Shown in pieces: positions 39,356 through 47,360 of a stretch of 47,360 bases of DNA (position 1 is the stretch's first letter; each line of letters starts with the position of its first letter). Under the pieces are notes generated by a model. It did not search any database, had not been told where the DNA came from, and saw nothing but the letters and a program-made list of their open reading frames with translations. This DNA is from Phycisphaerae bacterium. GTDB lineage: Bacteria; Planctomycetota; Phycisphaerae; JAAYCJ01. The translations under genes were made by a program, and so were the position numbers. Where the stretch lies: assembly GCA_012729815.1 (NCBI GenBank), contig JAAYCJ010000302.1, positions 1 to 47,360 of the forward strand, given 5' to 3'.

Positions 39356-40123
39356 CTAATGCATCAAGGCTCCGCCGGTGACGTTGATGGCCTGGCCGGT
39401 CAGGTAGTCGGCGTCGGCGGAGGCGAGGAACGCGGCGACGCCGGCGACGTCTTCCGGCGTGCAGAGCCGCCCGAGCGGAATCCGGCTGATGACGTAGTCC
39501 TTGACCTTGTCCACCGGCAGGTTGCGTTTGGCGGCGTATTGCGGCAGCATCTTGTTCCACAGCGGCGTGAATACGAAGCCGGGGCAGATCGCGTTGACGG
39601 TGATGCCGTACGGGGCGAATTCGAGGGCCAGGCTCTGGGTCAGGCCGATGACGCCGAATTTCGAGGCGCAGTACGCTTGGTACTGGCTGGCCCCCTGCTT
39701 GCCGGACTGCGAGCTGAGGTTGATGATCTTGCCGCGGCGGCGTTCGACCATGCCTTTCAGTACGGTCTGGCAGCAGAGGAAGGTTCCCTTGAGGTTGACC
39801 TGCAGATGGCGATCCCAGGTTGCCTCGTCGAGTTCGAGAAAGGGCACGATCTCGGAGACGCCGGCGTTGTTGACCAGCAGATCGACCGGGCCCAGCTTCG
39901 ACTCGACGGCGGCGACCAGGGCTTCGACGGAGGCGCGATCGGCCACGTTCACGCCGACCGCCAGGGCGCGTGGGCCCAGTGCGTCGGCGGTCTGTCTGGC
40001 GGCGGCTGGGTCAAGGTCGGCGATCGCGACGGCGGCGCCTTCGCTCATCAGCCGTTCGGCGACGGCCCGGCCGATGCCGCGGGCCGCTCCGGTCACAATG
40101 GCGGTCTGTCCTTTGAGCCTCAT
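39356..40123 (-). CDS. Short-chain dehydrogenase/reductase (sorbitol/polyol dehydrogenase-like)
   Basis: A 255-aa SDR with cofactor loop T-G-A-A-R-G-I-G, N-N-A-G, Ser in N-L-S-S-Q-S-G, and catalytic Y-C-A-S-K. The segment L-G-R-L-C-T-P-E-D-V-A-G-V and the ending T-G-Q-A-I-N-V-T-G-G are those of classical polyol and oxo-sugar dehydrogenases. The Asp after beta-2 (I-A-D-L-D) suggests NAD rather than NADP. Its ATG overlaps the stop of the zinc alcohol dehydrogenase gene as ATGA, so the two oxidoreductases are made together, possibly for successive oxidations. Confidence 0.88.
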   Translation of the reverse strand: MRLKGQTAIVTGAARGIGRAVAERLMSEGAAVAIADLDPAAARQTADALGPRALAVGVNVADRASVEALVAAVESKLGPVDLLVNNAGVSEIVPFLELDEATWDRHLQVNLKGTFLCCQTVLKGMVERRRGKIINLSSQSGKQGASQYQAYCASKFGVIGLTQSLALEFAPYGITVNAICPGFVFTPLWNKMLPQYAAKRNLPVDKVKDYVISRIPLGRLCTPEDVAGVAAFLASADADYLTGQAINVTGGALMH

Positions 40124-41160
40124 GACTTGCCCTCCGGCATGATGAGGATTTTAAGTCCCCTGCCCTGCCGCATCAGTTCCAAGCCGTCGAAGAAGTCGTC
40201 GATGGCCAGGCGGTGAGTGACGATCTTGTCGCTGACCTGTCCGGCTTCGATCATCCTGACTGCCAGTTCGACGTGGTGCGGTGTGCTGTCGGACGCGCCG
40301 CTGACCATCAGCTCGCGGTAGTGGATCAGCCGAGAGTCGACGAGCATTTCCGAACCGCCCCTCGGCAGGCCGGCGAAGAGGTTGACCATGCCGCCCTTGC
40401 GGGCCATGGCGAAGGCCTGCTGCTGGGCTTCGATGGCCGGGGCGGTGGCGATGACGACGTCGGCGCCCGCGCCGCCGGTGAGTTCCATCACCCGCTCGAC
40501 CGCGTCGCCGGCGGAGGCGTCGATCACCTCCAAGCCGAGTTGCCGGGCCAGGTCGATCCGCTCGGGCGAGCGCTGGGTTACGATCACCCGCGTCGCCCCG
40601 AAGGCCCTGGCGGTCTGGCTGTGCAGGGCGCCCAGCGGCCCGAAGCCGATCACCACCACGGTGTCGCCGAACCTGACGCCGGAGAGCAACTGGGCGTTGA
40701 TCGCGCAGCTCAGCGGTTCGGCCAGGGCGGCGATATCGCCGACGGCGGGCGGGACTTTGACGGCGAAACCGCCCGCCACGCCGGCTGGGGGCACGGCGAT
40801 GTACTCGGCGAACGCCCCGGGAAACTCGCGGCTGATCGGCGTGAGGTGTTCGCAGCGGTTGGTGTGGCCGCGGCGGCAGACCTCGCACCGCATGCACGAG
40901 ATGCTGGTGGCCATGGTCACCCGGTCGCCCACGGCGAAGCCCTGCGTTCCCGCGCCCAGTTCGACGACCTTGCCGACGAACTCGTGGCCGATGATCTGGC
41001 CGGGTTTGACCCGGGGGTCGCCGCGAAGGAGCATCTTCAGGTCGGTCCCGCAGATCGCGCACGCCTCGACCTTCGCCAGCAGGCCGCCCGGCTCGGGTGT
41101 GGGCACGGCGACGTCCTGGAGGCGAAGGTCGCCCTTGTCGTAGTAGCGGATCGCTTTCAT
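40120..41160 (-). CDS. Zinc-dependent alcohol/polyol dehydrogenase (MDR family)
   Basis: A 346-aa medium-chain dehydrogenase. The catalytic zinc ligands are in A-I-C-G-T-D and G-H-E-F-V-G. The structural zinc has C-M-R-C-E-V-C-R-R-G-H-T-N-R-C with the correct C-x2-C-x2-C-x7-C spacing, and the dinucleotide loop is G-F-G-P-L-G. It resembles sorbitol, galactitol and threonine dehydrogenases and probably oxidises a polyol or sugar acid to a ketone. The start is the ATG at 41160, where the conserved MDR opening begins; the open frame upstream is antisense-like. It is coupled to the SDR gene downstream. Confidence 0.9.
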   Translation of the reverse strand: MKAIRYYDKGDLRLQDVAVPTPEPGGLLAKVEACAICGTDLKMLLRGDPRVKPGQIIGHEFVGKVVELGAGTQGFAVGDRVTMATSISCMRCEVCRRGHTNRCEHLTPISREFPGAFAEYIAVPPAGVAGGFAVKVPPAVGDIAALAEPLSCAINAQLLSGVRFGDTVVVIGFGPLGALHSQTARAFGATRVIVTQRSPERIDLARQLGLEVIDASAGDAVERVMELTGGAGADVVIATAPAIEAQQQAFAMARKGGMVNLFAGLPRGGSEMLVDSRLIHYRELMVSGASDSTPHHVELAVRMIEAGQVSDKIVTHRLAIDDFFDGLELMRQGRGLKILIMPEGKS

Positions 41161-41212
41161 GGCACTCCCTGAATTGCGGAACAGAAATGAGCGCCGGTCC
41201 GGAGCGGCGGTT

Positions 41213-42040
41213 TCATCGCGCGGTCTCCTGAATGATCTCATCGATCGCCTTCTGGAGGTCCGCCGCGATTTTGCCGGCCAGCATTTCGGGATACGGGACG
41301 CTCCACTTTTCGCAGGCGGCGCGGGCGTCGCGGGAGAATTGGGCGAGCTGGCCGGGCAGGGCGCGGGCGATTGCGGGCGCATCGACGTGGCGCAGGTAGT
41401 CGAGCAGGATTTGGCCGCCGCCGTCGCGGTGGATTCTTCTGGCGACGATCGGCCACCAATCGGGCCCGATATCGCCACGAAGGGCCCGGAGGATCTCGAG
41501 GTGGGCCTGGAACAGTTCATGCTGGGCTGCGATCAGGTGGAATGGTCCGCGGCGGCGAAGGTACTTGGCGTGGATGTAGGCGTAGATCCAGTAGATCTCG
41601 ACGGTCCAGACCAGCCGGTCGGGGCGGTAGGCAGGTTCGTTGGAGGCCGGCGGGGCCTGGAGGATGCCCGCCTTGTCGAAGATGACCTTGGCCGGCTCGA
41701 CGCGGACCGGTTCGCGCGGGGCGGCGAGGAAGTTGATATCGTACTGGCTGAGGCGGCCGTCGGACTCGAAGAGGACGGCGTAGTTCTTGTAGGTATCGCA
41801 GTTGATCCGTTCGGGCCACCAGAGGATCGGCTGAACGCCCGCCTGTTCGAAGAGGCCGCGCAGGTCAGCGTCGAAGGCGGCGAATTCCTCGGCGCGGATC
41901 ACGAGCATCGGGTCGACGTCCGACCAGCGGTCCTCATCGGACGTGCCCATCGAGCCGCTGGCGTAGGCGGCCAGGACCCGCGGATCCTTCTCGAAGACCC
42001 GCATCGTCCGCTCCAGGACCTGTCTCATGATCTCATTCAT
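41213..42040 (-). CDS. Nucleotidyltransferase-domain protein (aminoglycoside adenylyltransferase-like)
   Basis: A 275-aa protein with an N-terminal NTP-transferase fold: Y-A-S-G-S-M-G, followed after a short spacer by S-D-V-D-P-M-L, the G-S...D-x-D metal motif. A mostly helical C-terminal domain follows (H-A-K-Y-L-R-R-R-G, H-E-L-F-Q-A-H). The pattern recalls streptomycin/lincosamide-type nucleotidyltransferases, and in such a setting the target could be an amino-sugar or sugar metabolite rather than a drug. Substrate and role are unknown. It lies between the lyxose isomerase-like and alcohol dehydrogenase genes in the same direction with gaps of 33 and 52 nt, so it belongs to the operon. Confidence 0.7.
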   Translation of the reverse strand: MNEIMRQVLERTMRVFEKDPRVLAAYASGSMGTSDEDRWSDVDPMLVIRAEEFAAFDADLRGLFEQAGVQPILWWPERINCDTYKNYAVLFESDGRLSQYDINFLAAPREPVRVEPAKVIFDKAGILQAPPASNEPAYRPDRLVWTVEIYWIYAYIHAKYLRRRGPFHLIAAQHELFQAHLEILRALRGDIGPDWWPIVARRIHRDGGGQILLDYLRHVDAPAIARALPGQLAQFSRDARAACEKWSVPYPEMLAGKIAADLQKAIDEIIQETAR

Positions 42041-42073
42041 TCGTCGGTTTTCCTTGTTGAAAGAGCGGATATT

Positions 42074-43589
<1,516 letters not shown>

Positions 43590-43590
<1 letters not shown>

Positions 43591-44366
43591 CAGTCCATCC
43601 TCAATCCGCCGTTGACCGCGATGTTGTCGCCGGTGATGTAGGCCGCGGCGTCCGAAGCCAGGAACAGCACAGCCCCCGCCACGTCGCGCGGCTGGCCCAG
43701 GCGGCCCAGGGCGGTCATCTTCGTGAGATTCTCCAGACTCTCTTTGGTCGAGAACCTATCGTGGATCGCGGTCAGGATCACGCCGGGCGAGACCGCGTTG
43801 ACGGTGATTCCGTACGGGCCCAGTTCTTTGGCCAGGGCCTTGGTCAGCGTGTTGACGCCGCCTTTGGGCGTGGCGTAGGAGACGCCGCCGGGCCCGCCGC
43901 CGGAGCGGGCGGAGATCGAGGAGATGTTGACGATCCGGCCCCAGCCGTTTCGCTTCATGCCCCCGACCGCATGCTTGGCGCAGAGCATCGCGCTGGTCAG
44001 ATTGAGCGCGATCGCCTTGTTCCACAGCGCCAGGTCCATGTCTTCGCAGGCGACCAGTTCGAGCTGCGTGCCCGCGTTGTTGACGAGGATGTCCACTCGG
44101 CTGGCCTTCTCGTCGATTTGGCGGAACATCGCTTCGATCCGCGCCGGCTCGGTCAGATCGGCCTGGACGGACCAGGCGCTGCCGCCGGCGGCGGCGATCC
44201 GCTGGACCACCTGGTCGGCCGCAGCGGCGCTGGCGTTGTAGTGCACGATCACCGTCGCCCCGTTCTGGGCAAGGGCGTCGGCAATCGCCGCGCCGATGCC
44301 CGTGCCCGCCCCGGTCACCAGGGCGGTCTTTCCCGTCAGATCGACGGTCAGTTTCGCTTGCGTCAC
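43590..44366 (-). CDS. Short-chain dehydrogenase/reductase (3-oxoacyl reductase/gluconate dehydrogenase-like)
   Basis: A 258-aa SDR with T-G-A-G-T-G-I-G, N-N-A-G, Ser in N-I-S-S-I-S and catalytic Y-A-T-P-K. The residues after beta-2 (H-Y-N-A-S) lack the acidic NAD-type Asp, so NADP is possible. The start is the GTG at 44366: it overlaps the GntR stop as GTGA and has AGGAGA 7 nt upstream. An upstream ATG in frame would lie inside the regulator gene and has no Shine-Dalgarno. The closing V-N-G-G-L-R-M-D is typical. The substrate is probably a sugar or polyol, as suggested by the operon. Confidence 0.88.
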
Positions 44367-45091
44367 GTGAATTCTCCTGTGCCGGCGTTTTGCATCCGGG
44401 CGGCGCGCCACTCGTCGAGTTGTCCGACGACGTGGTCGTGCATCCGCTTCTGGGCTTGTGGACGGTCGCCCCGTTCGATGGCGTGGTAGATGGCCCGGTG
44501 TTCGGCGACGCCCCTGGCGACGACGTCGAGCCCCTGGATCATCGGTTCTTGAGCCTTGCGACGGAACTGGGCGGCGATGAGCTGGCCGAAGACCTGCATG
44601 ATCGGATTGCCGGTGGCCCGCAGCAGCGCCTGGTGGAAGAGCTGGTCGGCCTGTTCGGCCGCCCGCCAGTCCCCTTCCGATTTCTCCATCTGCTCGATGG
44701 CGTCCAGCATCCCGAGCAGGTCGCGGGCGCTGCGCCTGGCGGCGGCCATACCGGCGATCGAACTTTCGATGCTGGCCCGGGCCTCGACCATGTCCTGGAA
44801 GGTGTAGCCCTTCCGCTCCAGGTGCCAGGCGATCGGGTCGCCCAGCCGTTCGATCGAGGGGGCGGCCACGACGGTGCCGCCCTTTCGCTTGGTCACGATC
44901 AGCCCCTGCTGGCGCAGGACGCTGAGACCCTCTCGCAGACGGCGGATTCCCACCCCCAGCCGGTGCGAGAGCTCCTCGTGCGTGGGCAGTCGGTCGCCGG
45001 GGCCCAGGCCCTCCTGGTCGATCAACGCACGGAGCCGTTCGGCCAGTTGATCGCGACTGGCCGTTATCATGCCATCTTTAATACTTTTCAT
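44363..45091 (-). CDS. GntR-family (FadR subfamily) transcriptional regulator of the sugar-type operon
   Basis: A 242-aa regulator. The N-terminal winged helix carries G-D-R-L-P-T-H-E-E-L-S and G-L-I-V-T-K-R-K-G-G-T-V-V. The C-terminal FCD domain is all-helical, with the metal or ligand His and Asp residues in F-H-Q-A-L, E-H-R-A-I-Y-H-A-I and H-D-H-V. It is the first gene of the operon and overlaps the SDR gene (GTGA). The promoter -10 ends only 9 nt before the ATG at 45091, so that start would be leaderless or nearly so. The alternative is the ATG at 45070, which has a weak AGATGG. A TCATG-A-CATGA palindrome overlaps the ATG and suggests autorepression relieved by an operon metabolite. Confidence 0.9.
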   Translation of the reverse strand: MKSIKDGMITASRDQLAERLRALIDQEGLGPGDRLPTHEELSHRLGVGIRRLREGLSVLRQQGLIVTKRKGGTVVAAPSIERLGDPIAWHLERKGYTFQDMVEARASIESSIAGMAAARRSARDLLGMLDAIEQMEKSEGDWRAAEQADQLFHQALLRATGNPIMQVFGQLIAAQFRRKAQEPMIQGLDVVARGVAEHRAIYHAIERGDRPQAQKRMHDHVVGQLDEWRAARMQNAGTGEFT

Positions 45092-45098
45092 GACATGA
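45088..45098. promoter_or_regulatory. Palindromic operator candidate at the GntR start
   Basis: TCATGACATGA is a perfect 5-bp inverted repeat around one base, placed between the -10 box and the start codon, the usual place for GntR autorepression. A wider pair, TCATTA and TAATGA, lies about 15 nt apart further upstream (about 45133-45160). Confidence 0.45.
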
Positions 45099-45099
45099 T

Positions 45100-45128
45100 A
45101 ATCTACAGATCGAACGCGTCGGTGTCAA
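45100..45128 (-). promoter_or_regulatory. Strong sigma-70-type promoter of the GntR operon
   Basis: On the minus strand a perfect TTGACA (45128-45123), a 17-nt spacer and TAGATT (45105-45100). The -10 ends 9 nt before the annotated ATG of the GntR gene. Confidence 0.75.
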
Positions 45129-45330
45129 TGGCTCATTATTCGGCAGCATTGAGTAATGATATACCTAAAAAGTAATTGCAAGCCATGACTGCCGGACGTT
45201 AATGCAGGCCGGCTACGCTATCTTTGCTTCACCGGTCTTGTTCAGAGGCTGTGAGGGCAGGGATGGGGCGGACGAAGCGAAGGCGATGTTCGTCTTGACG
45301 TTGGCAGCCCAAGAGGATGGCGGGTGAGCC

Positions 45331-46314
45331 CTATTCGACCCATTGCTCCGCCGGTTCGGCGATTTGCTTGGTGTCAAACTCGGGGAAATCCGCCACCATT
45401 TCGAACTGGCCGTTGACGATGCGATAGATGTTGCCGTAGGCGTCGATGTGGTAGAGGCGATTCTGAGGGTCCGGGACGAGGTCCCAGACGATGCCGCCGA
45501 CCTGGGCGTCGAAGATCGCCTGGGCCTCCAGGGCATTGTCCTGGTACTCGCCGGCGGCGTCAAATTGCATGAGGCTGCTGCGGTTGACGCCGTCGGCGGT
45601 CTGGTCGGCGTTCCAGACGTATACCTGGCCGTCGGAGTTGACGGCCAGGCCCCCGGTCCTGTCCAGGCCGTGCTCCGGCTGCTCCACCACCATGGCGACA
45701 AAATTGCCGTTGGCGTCGAACTTGTGGACGCTGAACGGATCAGCCGCGTAGAGCGAGTCGTCCGGACCGATCGCCAGGAACTCGCCGATGATGACGCTGC
45801 CCTCATCGTAGTCGATGATCGCCGTTTCGTTGGCTCCGTCGGCGTCGTAGCGGTAGACGACCGTGTCCTCGACTCCGGCGGGGTAGTCCAGGCTCACGTA
45901 CACGCGGCCCTGGGAGTCGACGGCGAAGTCCGTCGTCCAGAGGGCGCCGAGGCGGTCGAGGTCGTTCGGATCGAACACGGTGTTCTGAAACTCGCCCGCG
46001 GAGTCGTAGCGGACGGCGTAGTCGTTGCCGAAGATGAAGAAGCTGCCCGAAACGAAACGGATCTTGCTCGCGCCGGAAATCCGCTGGTCGTCGTTGGCGA
46101 TGAACTGGACGAACGTCCCGTCGGACTGCCGCTTGAAGACTCCCTTCATCGCCGACAGCGCGTACAGCTCGCCGTCGGCGTCGAACGTCAGGCTGTAGGG
46201 GAATTCGGGCGGATAGGTGGCGGCGGCGTTGGGGTCGGCCGGCGCTGCGCCACAGCCGGCGAGAGCGCACAGCATCGCCGCGGTCAGAAACACCGGATAG
46301 GGTCTGCGAACCAT
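45331..46314 (-). CDS. Predicted lipoprotein with NHL/SMP-30-like beta-propeller repeats
   Basis: A 327-aa exported protein. A short basic N-terminus, a hydrophobic stretch and L-A-G-C21 form a lipoprotein signal, so the mature protein should be lipid-anchored outside the cytoplasm. The rest is made of repeating units with Y-A-L/Y-V-S/Y-A-A-D and D-x-x-G-x-x-Y or D-A-D-G motifs spaced by about 40-50 residues, as in NHL or SMP-30 type beta-propellers; about six units can be counted. AGGAGG precedes the ATG at 46314, and a promoter lies at 46430-46458. The next gene upstream encodes a paralog. Function is unknown; ligand binding or surface recognition is a guess. Confidence 0.75.
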   Translation of the reverse strand: MVRRPYPVFLTAAMLCALAGCGAAPADPNAAATYPPEFPYSLTFDADGELYALSAMKGVFKRQSDGTFVQFIANDDQRISGASKIRFVSGSFFIFGNDYAVRYDSAGEFQNTVFDPNDLDRLGALWTTDFAVDSQGRVYVSLDYPAGVEDTVVYRYDADGANETAIIDYDEGSVIIGEFLAIGPDDSLYAADPFSVHKFDANGNFVAMVVEQPEHGLDRTGGLAVNSDGQVYVWNADQTADGVNRSSLMQFDAAGEYQDNALEAQAIFDAQVGGIVWDLVPDPQNRLYHIDAYGNIYRIVNGQFEMVADFPEFDTKQIAEPAEQWVE

Positions 46315-46429
46315 GAAGAGCCTCCTGTATGGCTGTGCTGAACGACCGAACCGCAGCCTCGGGTCCGGAACCTCCTTCGCCGGTGTTGCGTCTGGCATCC
46401 GCGACCGCGTTGTTCCCCGATTTTTTGCC

Positions 46430-46458
46430 ATTCTACCGGCGTTGCCGGACGGCTGCAA
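46430..46458 (-). promoter_or_regulatory. Promoter of the beta-propeller lipoprotein gene
   Basis: On the minus strand TTGCAG (46458-46453), a 17-nt spacer and TAGAAT (46435-46430), giving a leader of about 110 nt before the ATG at 46314. Confidence 0.55.
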
Positions 46459-46534
46459 CCTTTCCGTCGGAGTGCAACGCTGTCGCCTATCGTTGCCGGT
46501 CCTGGGGCGGAGTCCGGGATCGACCGTCTCCGTC

Positions 46535-47360
46535 TTAGCGGCCGCCCGAACCGTAGTCGGCGAAGATCGCGAGTTGACCGTCGTCAGTGATCTCGAAGAC
46601 GTCGCCGTACAGGTCAATTACGTAGAGCCGGTCATTTGGTCCGACCACCAGGTCGGCTGCGTACTGATCAAGCCTTCCGTTGCCGATCGTTTCCGGCGAA
46701 AGCCTCATTTCGATGAAGCCGCCGGTCGAGTCGAACGTCAGCACTGACGAACCGATGTCGCCTCGAAGCCCGGACCCTTGGTCCCACACGTGGAGGTTGC
46801 CCGCGACGTCGACGGCCAGCCGCGCCGGAGACTCGCACCCCGACTGGCCGCTTTCCACCACCGTGGAGATGAAATTCCCATCGGGGCCGAAGCGTTCGAT
46901 GGTGGTCCGCGTCGCCACGTACAGGTCGCCGTTGGCGGCCAGTTCCAGGCCAACCGCGCCCGGGGCGCCGGCCTCGCCGTCGCTGACGATCACCGTCTCG
47001 TTGAGCCCGTCCGCGTCGATCCGGTAGACAAGGCCACCGCTGCCTCTTCGGCTTTGTCGGCCGCGGTCGAAGGCGAAGTACACGCGGCCCTGGGCGTCGA
47101 CGACCATGTCCTCGATCGCGCCGCCCCCGAGCCGTCGGAGGTCATTGGGGTCGATCAGTTCGGCGACGAACCCGCCATCGGCGTCGAAGAGCTGGATGGC
47201 CGGACTGCCGCTCGAATCCTGGCCGATGTAGTAGTGGCCGTTGACGAAGCGGATCCGGTCGACGCTAAAAAGGTGGTTATCGTAGCTGGAGATGAACATC
47301 TGGTACTCGCCGTTTTGCAGGCGGTACACGCCGCTCTTGGCGGTGGCGATGACGGGTGCG
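46535..47360 (-). CDS. Paralogous beta-propeller protein (5' end outside window)
   Basis: At least 275 residues; the frame runs off the window edge, so the N-terminus (and any signal peptide) is not seen. The protein parallels the lipoprotein downstream: K-S-G-V-Y-R-L-Q-N-G-E-Y matches K-G-V-F-K-R-Q-S-D-G-T-F. D-P-N-D-L-x-R-L-G and V-D-x-Q-G-R-V-Y occur in both, as does the closing R-L-Y-x-I-D-x-Y-G-D/N. It is therefore a tandem duplicate of the same beta-propeller type. The two genes are 220 nt apart and the second has its own promoter. Confidence 0.75.
   Translation of the reverse strand, partial: APVIATAKSGVYRLQNGEYQMFISSYDNHLFSVDRIRFVNGHYYIGQDSSGSPAIQLFDADGGFVAELIDPNDLRRLGGGAIEDMVVDAQGRVYFAFDRGRQSRRGSGGLVYRIDADGLNETVIVSDGEAGAPGAVGLELAANGDLYVATRTTIERFGPDGNFISTVVESGQSGCESPARLAVDVAGNLHVWDQGSGLRGDIGSSVLTFDSTGGFIEMRLSPETIGNGRLDQYAADLVVGPNDRLYVIDLYGDVFEITDDGQLAIFADYGSGGR

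Overview
The window is a GC-rich, densely packed bacterial chromosome segment. It has about 43 protein genes, many joined by ATGA or GTGA overlaps, and several with GTG starts behind good Shine-Dalgarno sequences. No rRNA, tRNA, phage, CRISPR array or transposase gene was seen. The gene content points to an anaerobic, fermentative, carbohydrate-using bacterium. Two complete sets of NAD-linked [FeFe]-hydrogenase subunits, the maturases HydE and HydG, Rex, a sulfide-dependent Thi4 and an arabinofuranosidase-like enzyme all fit that. The NagB-LmbE fusion and the general style would suit a Planctomycetota (Phycisphaerae-like) or related lineage, but that placement is a low-confidence inference.

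Layout. (1) 1-4480 (+): the 3' end of galK, a divergent orphan trpD, a HAD phosphatase, an MFS transporter and a second HAD protein; a small two-helix membrane protein converges on it. (2) 5035-17787 (-): one long hydrogenase operon, transcribed rex, hydC, hydB (fused to a GltD-like flavoprotein), hydA, receiver, hydrogenase-like histidine kinase, receiver, receiver-kinase, hydE, hydG. A near-consensus Rex operator lies at 17836-17853. (3) 18125-25603: a small zinc-knuckle protein, a NagB-LmbE fusion, thi4, a Cache/HAMP sensor kinase, a sirtuin and a Gfo/Idh/MocA oxidoreductase. (4) 25635-30158 (-): a second hydrogenase set (hydB, hydA, hydC), whose HydB carries two thioredoxin-like ferredoxin domains. 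(5) 30477-36466: an aminotransferase, an intergenic candidate structured RNA, a 'GGGGACATTCT' inverted repeat, 5-formyl-THF cyclo-ligase, rarA, a GH127-like enzyme and a DUF2203 protein. (6) 36603-45091 (-): a nine-gene, GntR-led sugar or polyol (possibly amino-sugar) operon ending in an RbsA/RbsC-type importer without a binding protein. (7) 45331-47360 (-): two tandem paralogous beta-propeller-type proteins, the upstream one cut by the window edge.

How it fits together. The operon in region 2 would let the cell make an NAD(P)/ferredoxin-coupled hydrogenase, control it by NADH/NAD ratio through Rex, assemble its H-cluster (HydE and HydG here; HydF must be elsewhere), and probably sense H2 or redox state through a hydrogenase-like histidine kinase with output-less receivers. 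The second hydrogenase set lacks these accessory genes and presumably borrows the maturases. The GntR operon looks like a self-contained catabolic unit for a sugar-like compound. The most unusual elements are the sensory hydrogenase phosphorelay inside the catalytic operon, the HydB-GltD fusion, the double ferredoxin HydB, and the structured RNA at 31722-31977.
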